64,000 bases of DNA from Dendrophyllia cribrosa (GCA_024195265.1 JAJLRJ010000013.1:16748162-16812161); one strand, 5' to 3'; shown: positions 10,901 through 22,000, counted from the stretch's first letter. The notes: generated from the sequence alone by a model not told the origin. Made by a program: numbers and translations.

Positions 10901-11405
10901 CGTTACTTTTTTTTCCAAAGAAAAAAACTGGCACCGCGTCCTTGATTAATTGAGGTGAGCTCAACTGAAAGGAAACATAACAGTGTGTGCGCTCAGCCAA
11001 AAACTCTTATTGTCAATGGACACCCAATTCAGTGCCACGCGCATGATTGAAAACAAACAGAAAAATGCACTCGCTAGGCAAAAACTGGAAAAATTGTTTT
11101 GAACAGTATATCTTTTACAATGATTGTCAGAATTCGATTGCAAACTATAACAGTTTTCAATGACAGCGAATCAGCAGAGATACTTATTCACAAGGAAGGC
11201 CTGTTTATTTTTTTTTCAAAGAAAAGAAGTTGCACCGCGTCCTTGATTAAATTGCGGCAGGCTCAACTGAAAGGAAACATAACAGTGTGCGCTCAGCCAA
11301 AAAACTTTAGTCAATGCACAGCCAATTCAGTGCCACACACATGATTGAAAATGCACTCGCTCTGCAAAAACTGGAAAAATTGTTTTTAAACAGTATATTT
11401 TTTAC
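7975..11405 (+). repeat. satellite array with ~257-301-bp monomers and a 4-monomer higher-order period
   Basis: A conserved CCTTGATT anchor recurs at 8153, 8452, 8725, 8982, 9276, 9576, 9856, 10116, 10940 and 11241. Successive spacings are 299, 273, 257, 294, 300, 280, 260, then 824 (a monomer carrying a 517-bp insert plus a duplicated target site) and 301. Each monomer contains GGCTCAACTGAAAGGAAAC, an ACAGTATATCTTTTACAATG segment and a T-run. Deletions specific to one monomer type recur every fourth unit: the type lacking the GAATTCGAT block is seen at 8905 and 10040, and the type with GAATTCTATCACAG at 8635 and 9760. Minus-strand frames of 60-130 codons recur in each unit, but they follow the repeat and I do not call them genes. 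Confidence 0.9.
10134..10650 (+). mobile_element. 5'-truncated CR1-like LINE inserted in the satellite
   Basis: A 517-bp insert interrupts one satellite monomer. It encodes an ORF2 C-terminus (IQNMLITIYKCLNYDSFPKY, then NSFRYFASKTWNSLPNNVR), carrying the TWNSLP motif of CR1/L2-type LINEs. Its 3' end is a (TATG)n tail at about 10627-10650. The satellite word GCGGC is present on both sides (10129-10133 and 10651-10655), a short target-site duplication. It is unrelated to satellite function and shows that the array predates it. Confidence 0.85.
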
Positions 11406-11406
11406 A

Positions 11407-13080
11407 ACGAACAAACTCCCGCCATCAGCTAAGAATCTAGTTGTACAAACTCCAAGGACCTCTAGATTCTATATCCTTCCGAAGATCCAAAAGGAGAACA
11501 ACCCTGGGAGACCAATTGTCTCGGCATGTAGCTGCCCCACTGAGAATATTACATCCTACTTGGACCAGATTGTCTCCCCTAGTCCGTAATCTTAATACTT
11601 TCATTAAGGATACCAACCACGCGCTCCAGATCTTTAACGGTTTTCAATTCCACAACACTGACAACGGCCAACACTTCCTCTATACCATGGGCATCAAATC
11701 TCTGTACACCGTGATTCCACACCACAGTGGCCTGGAAGCGTTGACCTACTTTCTAGGCAAACGCACCGTTCTCGATCCACCTACAACCACACTTACACGT
11801 CTTGCTGAACTTGTGCTTAACCTAAATGCCTTCACTTTCAATGGCAAATTTTACCATCAAACACGGGGAGTCGCCATGGGCAGTAAGATGGGCCCTAACT
11901 ATGCATGCCTTTTCATGGGATATGTCGAAGACCAAATCATGCGACAATACACCGGCTTTGTACCTCAACTCCACAAGCGATACATTGATGATATCGTAGG
12001 GGTCGCGAATTGCAACCACGTTCAACTGGAAGGATACATTGATTTTGTTTCCAACTTTGACCCTCCACTTCAATTCACATATTCTATCTCTGAAACCGAA
12101 CTGCCTTTCCTTGATATCAATTTACGCATTTCTGGCAATCAAATCTCTACTTCCATCTACTACAAGCCCACAGATACCCAGTTATCTTCACCACCAGTCA
12201 TCACATCCTCGACACTGCAAAGAAAGCCTACCTCACAGTCAGCTCTTACGCCTTCGACGCCTCTGCTCTGACGACGCCTACTTACTAGCAAGAGCACACG
12301 AAATGGCCTCTTTTTTTGAAAGGCGTGGTTACAATGCACACACTCTCCAACATGATCTTGAGGAAATCCGAAATGTCATATCGAACGACCCTGAAACCTA
12401 GGAAATATTTCCTCAGCCACCAATGATCGCTTATTGCCGAGATCAAAACCTACGAAACATCTTGGTCCACACGTCCGACACAAATCAAGCTACTTTGCCC
12501 CGCAGGTTCTGCTCCTTGTCGACACGCCCGCTGCCGTACCTGTGACCACATCTCAAATGACACTACTCGACTGGCTCCAAAAGGCTCCTTCACCATCAGA
12601 GTCCTTTACCTGTCTGTCATCTGGCCTTATATACTGCATCTCCTGCCGTCGCTGCCCTGCCATTTACATCAGCAAAACTGGGCGCACTCTTAGGGAACAG
12701 TTTGGCGAACATCTCAGGAGTATTACCAAGAGTGCATCTGGTTTTCCAGTTGCAAAGCACTTCAGTTCCAATGGACACTCTGCAGATGACGTGCAGGTTT
12801 GCGGCATCAAGCTCTGTGGCAGAAACAAGCAAAGGAAACGGCAGGAGATGCGTCTTATTTTCCAACTTGGTACCCGTCAACCGCACGGCCTAAATTCTGA
12901 CTTTCGTTTCTTCTGAAGGTCGCGCGTGCACGTGCAAGAGACAATCATTTTAAACTTTAGATGTTGTGGCGTATTTCTCAACGAACATATTTCCACTGAA
13001 GAAGGGCAAAGCCTGAAACGTTTGGAACTTAATCAACAATAGGTCCGCAATGCGAACGTGTGGGGGCTTCTATTTGAATC
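11407..13080 (+). mobile_element. Penelope-like element (RT plus GIY-YIG), decayed
   Basis: The plus strand encodes, across at least three frameshifts, a Penelope-type reverse transcriptase and a C-terminal endonuclease. RT landmarks are RFYILPKIQKENNPGRPIVS (about 11460), TRGVAMGSKMGPNYACLFMG (about 11860), the catalytic box YIDDI in RYIDDIVG (about 11980) and LPFLDINLRI. A linker leads to a GIY-YIG domain at about 12620: GLIYCISCRRC, then IYISKTGRTLREQFGEHL. The usual YIG is YIS here. The 3' part holds a TGAAGAAGGGCAAAGCCTGAA stretch at about 12997. The 5' end is truncated at the edge of the satellite. Confidence 0.9.
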
Positions 13081-13089
13081 ATTGATCAA

Positions 13090-13940
13090 AATATCATTGT
13101 TCAAATAACTGGAATTGCTTTTTGCAAATTCATTTAGTACATTCAACTGTACACTTAGTAATAGTAATTGGACTGAGTGGAGTAGACTTCAGGGAATACT
13201 CGGGCGAGTAATTTCAAATCAGCCCACGACCACTTAGTGCGAGGACGATTTGAAATTATGAGAACGATTACCCTGACTTGTACGACATGAAGTTCAATTT
13301 ATAATTAACCGCATCAATAACAAAATTCGAGATTAAAAAGTCTTTGTGGAGTTTTTTGTACTATTCAATTACAAAAAGTTGTAATCGGATAGCTGTAATT
13401 GGACAGCCATGTGTGCTTACATGTATTACCTAACAAATAGGCACATCATCGTGACTATAGTTAAAGTAATTAACAGAGAGCTCATCATCTTCACCAGTCC
13501 TGAATTAGGAGTGTCAGTGAAATGGCCATTAGGAGTTGGGCGTTTAAAGTTATTTTTGCTGTTTTTATTTGTTCAATTCCAACTTCGGGTAAAAAGTGGA
13601 TGAAATATTCCAACTTCCCAGGGTGCATAACGTTGTTCTGCAGACGCTTGTGAAATTGCTTCTTTTACGGTTGTTTTTCTCTTGCAAACATTTTGCAAGG
13701 GCCAATCTTGAATGGGCGGCTGAAATTGCCCGTTCCGAACTTTATATGAAGACTAGGGATGATGTTTTAAATTTTAACTCAATTAAAAATTAGAGGCCAT
13801 CACAAGAAAGATCGCATTAAAATTAGTCCGTTTACCAAGTTTGGAGTTGTTCAATTGTAGTTTAGCTGAGAAAAACCTCTTGAAGTGAATTTTGAAGAGA
13901 CATAAATGGGCCATTGTTACATGCCATAAACACACTTCCT
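13090..13940. other. non-coding flank with a short imperfect inverted repeat
   Basis: There is no recognisable gene. An imperfect hairpin at about 13186-13262 pairs TAATTTCAAATC with GATTTGAAATTA around a short GC-rich middle. Short frames at 13409-13793 show no family features. Confidence 0.45.
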
Positions 13941-13941
13941 G

Positions 13942-14446
13942 TTAATGAATCACTGTATTGTAATGTATGCACTTCGTCAAAAATTGAAACAATAAGTAAA
14001 CTGGCATATCAGTTATGAGCAAATAATCATTTGTTCGCACAGAATATCTTATAGAAGTGTACAGGTTATTTCCAATAACCAAAATATTATTCAAAGTGGA
14101 AGAAGTCCACAAATTAGTCAAATTAATACCTTTTATATGATAGTAAATAATAGCAGTAAGTGACATCGGTGCACATTGGTTACCAGCATTTTCTCCAAAA
14201 GAGCGATTTATTTCCTTGACTGGAGTGAGCACATACTGTTGTTGTTCGGTCAATGACATCAAATATTGTAGGGCCTGGATTTTCCTCCACGTTATTCGCT
14301 TGTCTTATAATCAATGTAATATAAATATTGTAGAATGTCATTTGTGTGAACCAAAACTTCATTTCGTTCCACATTTTATATTGTCCATCAACTTGTTTCA
14401 ACTTTGGTAAGTAAAACACATTCAGATTAAACATCATTAACATCAT
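13942..14446 (-). pseudogene. 2A ribosome-skipping peptide followed by OTU/tegument-like cysteine protease N-terminus
   Basis: The minus strand encodes a 50-residue leader ending in NNVEENPGP (codons at 14293-14270), a match to the 2A consensus D/N-[VI]-E-x-N-P-G-P, where translation skips one peptide bond before the last Pro. A short linker and HSSQGN follow. After a one-base frameshift near 14190-14205 the frame continues FGENAGNQCAPMSLTAIIYY, then a W...LNNILVIGNNLYTS stretch and YLLITDMP. Gln-Cys-x3-Ser-Leu after a Gly/Ala-Gly block resembles the active-site Cys region of OTU or herpesvirus-tegument-type proteases found in large animal transposons (from memory). The His-containing half is not visible downstream, so the copy is truncated. 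The same architecture is at 26814 on the other strand. Confidence 0.6.
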
Positions 14447-14449
14447 GTT

Positions 14450-15280
14450 TCAAAATCGTCCTCTCAGACGTGATAAGATGTGACTGCCGATCATGGACCG
14501 ATATTGTTCAACTGACATCCCCATAATCTTTTAAATCTTCAGGTACGGTTTTTAAACTATAGGTGACTGAGCAAGTGAAATGTGACTCAGTATGATTTCC
14601 AGTGTCTATATCAGGCTGTATTAGTATTGCTTTTCAGTGGCTATTTAAGTAATATCACGGTGCTTCCTCAGTGAGCATCGAGTCGATTGAATATTGGCTA
14701 ATTGCGTAAGCGTATTAGCTTTCCTTGAATTGAAGTGCAACCTGCACAGACTTCCATCCAAATGAAATGTTAGCCTGTAGTGTGACCTCGAGAGCTGCTG
14801 TAACGATGAGTACTACAGGAATGGCTGAAAATGTCAAAAACAAATAAACAAGCCTTTTTATCTCTAACGCAAACGCACCAAGATTTACGATGCATGAAAA
14901 CAAATTGATATGGTATAGTACACCAGAACAAGCAATAACTTACCTTGAAAACTACAACGAAAACAAACGCCGTCAAATTCTATGAAAACAGACCAAACGC
15001 TTTAATATAAACAAAAACCACGCCAATGCGACACGCCAACATGGCCGATTTCCACTCGACACAAGCCCACACAACCTCGTTCCCAGGCTCTCTCTACGAA
15101 CTCCTCCCAGAAGACCATGCGACACACGATCACGTAAACCCACAAACAAAAACCCTCAAATCTGTCGATAGCATAGTGGGCGGCAAGCCCCCACAAAAAC
15201 TTTGGCACTTTAAAATAACATTTTAAAAAAGTTTTTTCATGAAATCCAAGTGCCACGCAGCCACCGAACTTCTTACCAAA
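14450..15280. other. no gene recognised
   Basis: There are only short frames without family features. The last part (about 15245-15283) contains a CCAAGTGCCACGC segment that may already be degenerate satellite sequence. Confidence 0.4.
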
Positions 15281-15283
15281 TTG

Positions 15284-15420
15284 TAGTATCTTTTACAATG
15301 ATCGATTGTCAAAATTCGATTGAAAACTATAACAGTTTTCAATCAGAGCTAATCATTCACGAGTAAGGCCTGTTACTTTTTTTTTTCAAAGAAAAAACTA
15401 GCACCGCATTCTCAATAAAG
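15284..15420 (+). repeat. isolated copy of the satellite monomer
   Basis: This sequence matches the 8-11 kb satellite: TAGTATCTTTTACAATG, AATTCGATTGAAAACTATAAC, CAGAGCTAATCA, GGCCTGTTACTTTTTTTTTC and CTAGCACCGC occur in the same order. It lies about 3.9 kb beyond the array edge, separated by the Penelope-like element and the protease fragment. Weaker similarity may continue to about 15480. Confidence 0.8.
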
Positions 15421-15722
15421 AAAAAAAAAGTGCACGCGCTCGCTCAGCAAAAACTTGATGTTCTGAGCAATATACTTTAACTGACAATAAGTGTTAGAAT
15501 TCAGGTTTAAAATTAGAGAGAACTGTTCAAGAGCAAGGCGGTTTGAAAAAAGTCACACCTCATTGTGATTTTTTTCACACATCATGGTGTAAACCTTTGG
15601 GACATTAGTTAGCATCTATTGTTTCTATCAAAATTTTTCCTTATAAATAAGGAACTAAATAAACCTCTTGCCACAAATCCGATATTTGAGTACTCAATAA
15701 CAATCTGTCAATCCGTTCTACC

Positions 15723-15909
15723 ATGTCTTCGCGAGCAAACACTAGACGCTATCGACATGCAGCCCTGTACTTACCTGGAGACAAAACCGTTGGTGTGATG
15801 GATACTTCCAAGATTATGGCCACCCCAGCTGAGATTGTCACTGGAAACACTTTGAAACTGATGTGGGGAAATTTGGGCGTAATCCAAGCAAGAATTCTGT
15901 TTTTACATG
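15723..15909 (+). CDS. probable first coding exon of a BEN-domain protein
   Basis: An ATG at 15723 opens a 62-codon frame ending at a consensus donor (CATG|GTAAGTACC). It begins MSSRANTRRYRHAALYLPGD and ends WGNLGVIQARILFLHG. From memory, several cnidarian BEN-domain proteins have this kind of N-terminal region: a short basic start, an ALxYLxD(G) strand, then a small domain ending in a VxWxxxxxxARIL strand. The exon ends in phase 1, which does not match the phase-0 start needed at 21262, so at least one unseen exon should lie in the 5.3-kb gap. The protein would be nuclear and DNA-binding if the assignment holds. Confidence 0.5.
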
Positions 15910-15999
15910 GTAAGTACCACTTTTACTAAAACATACAGTGTTAAAACATTATCAAAACAAACCAAATAGACGATCGATTAAGAGAAAGTAAACAATGAT

Positions 16000-17730
16000 G
16001 GATACGTGTGAGAAAGGTGTAATATTTGTGACATAGTTCCTTTGGTGTCTTCCTGGTGTCCGGTAGTTTCGCTACAAAGTCGTGTCGCTACAAGTCGTGT
16101 CGCTACAAGTCGCTGCAAATCAATTTGCTACAAATGTAAAGATAACTCAAATCGTTTCGCTAAAATACTAATCTTGAATGAACATGACAGAGAATGGGCT
16201 AAACTAATACTTTAGTGAGTATATCAAATATTTATCATTCTTTAATCCCCTGCGAAACGACTGATTTGCAGTGACACGACTGTAAAACGTTCCTTTGAAC
16301 TAGGTATATGTTAGACCTGCCTCATAAGAGTGTAAACTGAGCTGTCTCAATCCCATTACAATCCATATGCCTTCTTACTTTAAGGTGTTTTGATAGTTTC
16401 TGGAGACCATTCAATCGATTTTTCAATCGGCTTGTAAGCAGTCTTCTCTATTTGAGATTAACGTGAAATTTTCACCAGACTGGTTTTGAATTAAACTTTG
16501 GTATTTACTTTCCCTTTTGCGATCTTGAACATTTCAAACCTTACGATTTGTATACTGGCATGAAATTGATCAAGAGATAAACGCTGGTGCTGTGAAATTA
16601 CTTAAATATAGTGTAAAAAAGTAGCTTGATGTTATGTTTGTACACCTTTTTTTAACGTACGCCACGCATGCTTACGGATGTGAAAAATATTATCTCAAAG
16701 TTTCATTGACATTGATTCACCGGAACACTTTAAACTTAAGAACGTGTCCACCTGAGGACCATGCAGACGAGTCTACACGACCCCCAACCGATTTCGCTCA
16801 AATTTGGCTCACTTGTTGCCCACAACGAACCTACAATCTAGACCAAACGGTTTATCCAGATACTAATTTTTAAGAGAGCTATACGAGTTTAAAGATTTTG
16901 TTAAAAAATGTGCAAAAATCCGTGTCAAAAATGCAGTGAATTCATGATGTGCGTGTTTCTCCAAAATCTCAAGCCGACAAAAAATATTCCGCTAAGTGAA
17001 AGTAGAAACCTGGATCTTTATGTACAAACATAAAAATATATGATTGTCCTGTTTTTATATTTGTGAGCCATCAATCAAACTTGACAATTTTTACCATTTT
17101 GCGAAATAACGGAAAATAGCCCTAAAATAGCGGGCAAAAGCAAACAAGCGGCCATGTTTTGATTCATTTCAATGCTTTTTCCAGCTTGAACAATTGATGA
17201 TCTAAGCAATTACAAAACTAAAAGTGTGTGAAGTTTACATTTTAGATGACGAATTTGCCCTTGAAATACGGCAATCCGGCATACCTGGGAGGATCACGTG
17301 ACACGTGCCAGAATATCGTAATACAGAGACCTCGCGTCCGTTTGTTCATAAGTCTCCATAGCACAAGGAAAACCTCGAGAAGATCTTTAGGAGTATTTTG
17401 AAAAACCATTTTGATGTTTCATTTCAGTTTTATCTTATCTAAAAATTATAAGGGAAGTCCGGCCGCTTTTTATTTTAATGCGTTCTTTTTATCGCACCGC
17501 AACTTTTAGGCCCTTTTATACTACAAAAAGTAAGAAAACTACTTATTTGTTTACAGTAAAAGCAAAGTAAAGATCAAGTATATCGAAAATACAAATTCAA
17601 TATATTTAGACGAGTTTTGTTTTCCGCTGCATTATTTTGATAACGCGCTGAGAGGATTGCGTGACACGCACCAGACACCAAGAACATTTCCCACGCTTTC
17701 CCACGCATAAACATACCAGCAGACATTTCG
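16000..17730. other. intron-like stretch; short repeats only
   Basis: Three near-copies of GTCGTGTCGCTACAAG-like sequence lie at about 16078-16115. The segment at 16381-16410 (TAAGGTGTTTTGATAG...GGAGACCAT) recurs inverted at 20761-20793 with one substitution and a 3-base gap. No coding sequence is recognised. Confidence 0.4.
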
Positions 17731-17735
17731 TAAAG

Positions 17736-18120
17736 ATGGGCGATTTTAAATGTGTTTGTTCTTTTCAGCAATATTCTAAGAAAGAATGTAACCTTTTTGC
17801 TCGAAACAAGAGCGCTAGATCTATATTTATTGTAAAGCATTTTTCTAGTAGCACAAGAGAGCACTTGTATGGTTGTTTGAAAACAGAAAGGAGTCAACAA
17901 AGACGGTAAATTATGTTTGGCCCACGTTGGATTGTTCGACGAGTGCGGAGAAGATCTCACGATTTGTCCCGAGCATATGAACGAATTTGGCTTGGGATGG
18001 CGGCCAAGTAAAGTTTGTAAATATCCTGAGCATCAGAGCAAACAGAAACCGTACAGAGCGCCAGGGAGATGTCGAGAAAAATATACTTACACTTCGGTGT
18101 GCTTTGTGAGACTGGACAAG
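17736..18120 (+). pseudogene. hypothetical Cys/His-rich protein fragment
   Basis: Two adjoining frames give MGDFKCVCSFQQYSKKECN and, after a frame change near 17905, EDLTICPEHMNEFGLGWRP followed by VCKYPEHQ and RAPGRC. The spacing of Cys and His residues (ICPxH, CxxPxH) recalls a small zinc-binding module I have seen in uncharacterised cnidarian proteins, but I cannot name it. It lies in the long gap between BEN-gene exons, on the same strand. It may be a nested element or a separate decayed gene. Confidence 0.3.
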
Positions 18121-18129
18121 GTGACTCAT

Positions 18130-19490
18130 TGTGAGGGGGGTGAATTGGGGTATGCAAAGCTACTTTTTGGCCCGATCCGTCGATCCGACGTTATTTTCGT
18201 TCAAATCCGGATCCGCATTACTTGTAAAGTTTCGCAGTATACACAGGTATATATATTTATTTTGTTTTTATTGTGCAGTATTTAGATTTTACTCGAAGTT
18301 TCCTGCCTTAGCTGGTGAAACTGAAAGAGCAGTCGACAAAACACCAACATACCGTCCAAGGCCGACAAATAAATTAATGATCAGATCCACAATCCGAACT
18401 TCTAGATGGACCAAGTCCGGAAACCGGGCCAAAATTTTCGGATGATCCGCGATCCACGGTAATTTTCAAATCCCCGAATGCGCTTTTCAAGGCCAAATCC
18501 GCCGATCCGCGAACCTATTCACCCCTCTCCATTGTAATAATGTCGTGTGGGAATACCGGCTAAATTTGAAAATGAACACAGAATGAGATGAAATATAAGT
18601 TTTATCATGCTTCCGAGTTAAAATAGTATTTTTTTGGTTTTCTAGGGATATGTAGGAAATGTTTATCTACTTATAGCGAGACTGTGCGCCGCTCCGATGA
18701 GACAACTAGTGATACACAGGTAAAATACTGTGAAATTAAAATATTAGTGCTTTTCTAAACCGGTAAACTTTAGTTTTAGGCTTTTATGCATTAATAAGGC
18801 GACATTTCTCATACAATTTTCATTTCGAAAAGTCCTCGCAGCGAGTGCTTGTCGATTCTATATCATACTTAGCCGCAAACACCGAAGTAAATTGTTTGCA
18901 AGCGCGATAAACCAAAATAAATTGCTTGCAAATACCAAAATAAATTGTTTGTAGCTGTATAAAGAACAAATGAATTGTTTGCATTAAAAAAAAAATTCCC
19001 CTCCTTCCCCCCTGCCCCACCACCACCACCAGAAAATAACGGTACGTCTCTTGGGGGCTAAAATCGTCGTCTTAGGTGTCTTTTGGGGGCTAAAAGTTGA
19101 AAGAAAGAAAAACAAAATTTTGCAGCAGATAAAATGCAAACTTTATACAATATAAGGTCTCTGCTTTGGCCTTTCTTTCTTTTCTTTCTTTTCTTTTATT
19201 TACTATTTGCATTTAGTTTACTTGCTGATTCCGATGCCTAAAAGTTCCATGCCAGCGGTAATCCTCTGATAATAATACCCTGATATCTTGGGTACCCTGT
19301 GGTACTAATATTGTCAAAATAAAGATGGCGGATGTACAGATCGTCCTCGATATGTAAAGCAAATTTATTAGCTGGGATATCTTATTTATTTAAATGATTG
19401 ATCATCCAAACAAGTGGCCAGTGTGAGTCTTGAAGAATCTCTGAGCAGTTTGCAGCCGCGACCATCATTCTCAAATGTTGCATACGGTTG
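18130..19490. other. no gene; dispersed GATCCG-rich and A/T-rich segments
   Basis: Between 18170 and 18530 the words GATCCG, ATCCGC and CCGATCCG recur in an otherwise non-coding stretch. At 18880-18970 three AAATTG(T/C)TTGCA-like words occur. A CTTTCTTTT microsatellite lies at about 19166-19197. Nothing coding is recognised. Confidence 0.4.
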
Positions 19491-19494
19491 TTTG

Positions 19495-19776
19495 TATACA
19501 GCTATTTCGAGAAAGGTTGTCGGAAAAAAGCGCAAAAGTGCACGCGACACTATGCCGAAAAATAATATGGGATATGATCAATGAATTTTAATAAGTCAAC
19601 AAATACATGAAACGCACGATGCCTCGTCCGTACAGGGACGATCTTAGATGGTGGGCCATTGGGATAAACGAGTTTTTATTTTAGGATATAGCGTGGATGA
19701 CTACCCACAGCCTTTCTGGATTGTCGCGTGCACTTTTACGCTTTTTTCCGACAACCTTTCTCGAAACAGCTGTATA
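19495..19776. mobile_element. 282-bp MITE with ~54-bp terminal inverted repeats
   Basis: The left end (19495-19549) TATACAGCTATTTCGAGAAA... and the right end (19723-19776) ...TTTCTCGAAACAGCTGTATA are inverted copies. They share an AAGGTTGTCGGAAAAAAGCG core and differ at a few positions. TA dinucleotides border both ends, as in Tc1/mariner-type insertions. It is too short to code for a transposase. Confidence 0.85.
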
Positions 19777-19779
19777 AAA

Positions 19780-21255
19780 GTCAGAGACCGGCCGGTAGTT
19801 CCCGCGTACATAGCTTTGTAAGTGCACTTTAATTAGCACTCCAAATTATATTTATTTCATCAGGTACATTTTAGAAACCTAATATTGTGTATTTACACAT
19901 AATATGAGCCCAGAATGTCTTCACCAGAATAAGTAGCATGTCAGTTACCAGATGTCAACAGATGTCATAGTCCTCTATATTTGTCATTCGCCCGTCTTCG
20001 TGAGCGAAATACCGATACAAAATATCTGTTTCGCAGGGCTATACGTACGTAACTTCACACAGATTTTATCACATTTATCAACTCCTAGACAAATAAACTT
20101 TATGGAAATCGAGTAATTTTGAGCAGAAACTTGGCCGCATCCGAGATATTTTAAGTGATTTTCACTAGAAATTCGAATCATGAAAAATCTCGATTTTTGA
20201 AGGTTTTCTTGAATGCATTGATATTTTCGAATATATTCATCTCATCCTCTTCAAATTTAGTTGACTCGAATAAGTATACTATTCTTTTTAAATTGGCAAA
20301 GATTCATTATTATATCTGTACCCAATCGTCTCTGAGCAAGTTGTAAACTTCACGGGCGAATTTACCATGGTTTTACTTAAAATTGTGTGTCATTTCACTC
20401 GAACCAGTAGATAAAAAGTAAGAGTTCTGGCGCAAATTATGCACAAGTACCCGCCATGCATAATTTATTCCATACAAACCCTTCTAATTTTGCCTCATTA
20501 AAAAGGAGGAATTGACCTCATTAAACCACTGTATCTTGTGAACTGTTCAGACTTTCGGAAAAATATTTGGCAGGCTTTTAAGTTGGACTAATACCAGTAT
20601 GTACACAAAATATTATCAAATTCTGGAGGGTACCATGTAGACTCAAATTTCGATATTGCATGGATTTCATGTGGACACGTTCTTAAAGATGAAGATGACC
20701 TATGACCGGCCGAAAAGTTTGCATGAGAAGTTCACGTTATGCTCAGTAATGATTGTAGGCATGGTCTCCAGAAAACTGTATCGAAACACCTTAAACACTT
20801 TGGAATCTATTCCACCCAAGATTTTGCTCAATCAGGGTTTAATAATAATTTGTCTGTTTCTTAGATGACCCCCCATCAAAGTGCAACAGTTTTCTCGTCG
20901 AATGGAGTCGGAAACCGGAAAACCAGCAATTGATACCAGTAACATTCCCATACGAGGAAAAAAGTATGGGTTGTTAAGGCAGTTTCTTCGTTATTTGCAA
21001 AGTTGTCTTTTGCCTTGGCATAAAAACTGATCTTATAGTATTTCCGGAAAAATGAGTGCCGAGAACAGTGCTGATGTGATAAACAATTTGATTTCAATTA
21101 GAAAAGCCCTACCTTTTCTTTGTGAGCACGCTAATTACTGAAGCTTTCCCCACATGCAAGTGGTTATAACTATACGGAGCCATCTTAAGCGTAATGCATT
21201 TTTGTAAATACTAGCGGGTAGATTCATAGTTTGTCAATTTAAAAATGTTGTTTAA
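19780..21255. other. intron-like stretch, no gene recognised
   Basis: Short frames at 19984-20346 and 20656-21097 have no family features. The only structure seen is the inverted partner (20761-20793) of the segment at 16381-16410. Confidence 0.4.
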
Positions 21256-21261
21256 TTGCAG

Positions 21262-21511
21262 GTCATTTTGTTAGAAGGGTTGGGTAAATCAGTCCAGTCA
21301 ATCCATGACAAAGTTACCAAACAGGCAGAGGACATCGCTGACATAAAGTTGGCACTGCAATGTCTGGAGCAGCCTCAAAGACTGGAGGAGCCCCGCGAGA
21401 GCATTTCACAGCTTCCGCCATCAACAGAATCCCGGGCATCGCCAGTAGAAGCATTTCCGGCACCGCAGTCAAACCTGTTAGCATCCCCGTTCCTAGAAGG
21501 CCCCGACAGAG
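21262..21511 (+). CDS. internal exon of the BEN-domain gene (linker)
   Basis: The exon lies between an acceptor (TTTAATTGCAG) and a donor (GACAGAG|GTGAAC). It reads GKSVQSIHDKVTKQAEDIAD, a short helix that could form a coiled coil, then a Pro/Ser/Glu-rich linker (ESISQLPPSTESRASP). It ends in phase 1, which matches the phase of the exon at 21873, so the two can be joined directly. In BEN proteins a flexible region of this type often precedes the C-terminal BEN domain. Assignment rests mainly on its neighbour. Confidence 0.5.
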
Positions 21512-21872
21512 GTGAACATTGATTATTTTTAATTAATGTTATGACAGTGTGCGTAAGTCTAGGATATTATAACTAATTTTCTACTCGGGTCTCCCAAAAC
21601 TGAACATGAACATCAGATTACAGTACCTAACCACCAGACAGCAATACGTGTGAATTAAACTCATTTTAACTGCAACCCCGGGATCACACATGAACAGTTC
21701 ACTATTTCATAGCTTTGATTAAACATTATTTTGCGGTTTTAGACTACAGAAATTGAGTGAGATCAATGTTTTTAGTGCATGTGCATTACGTTTAATTAAA
21801 ACTCTTGCACAAGCTCACTATAAAAAGCTTCATTCCTTACCTAAATGCGTATCCTGTTTTTTTCTGTTTTAG

Positions 21873-22000
21873 TGAGAATTGAAGGAATGCTTGGTGTAAC
21901 GCTGGGGATCGAAGATTATCGACGGCTTCAGACTTGCGGGAAGGCAAATAAATTTACTCTTGCATTGGCAGAGAAACTATTCGGCGTTGAGCAGCTACAT
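21873..22000 (+). CDS. BEN-domain exon, interrupted
   Basis: The acceptor TTCTGTTTTAG opens a frame in the phase set by the previous exon: VRIEGMLGVTLGIEDYRRLQ, then KFTLALAEKLFGVEQL. The LA..LF..E.L motif is the core helix region of BEN domains, a DNA- and chromatin-binding fold. After about 21997 the frame runs into VLIFNGFLIYYY and a stop. The sequence from 21997 on is repeated at 23632. A plausible continuation of the domain (RIPVDLESLRQSF, followed by GTAAGT) is seen in another frame in the second copy. The exon is therefore broken by an indel or was rearranged by the duplication. Confidence 0.6.

Noticed and set aside
8097..11143. Recurring minus-strand frames of 60-130 codons in every satellite monomer
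   Set aside because: They follow the monomer exactly, shift with its indels and show no conserved start or domain, so they are by-products of the repeat.
13186..13262. Imperfect inverted repeat around TAATTTCAAATC
   Set aside because: It is too short and mismatched to call an element, and there is no target-site duplication.
17574..17960. 128-codon minus-strand frame
   Set aside because: It is antisense to the Cys/His-rich plus-strand frame and has no motif of its own.
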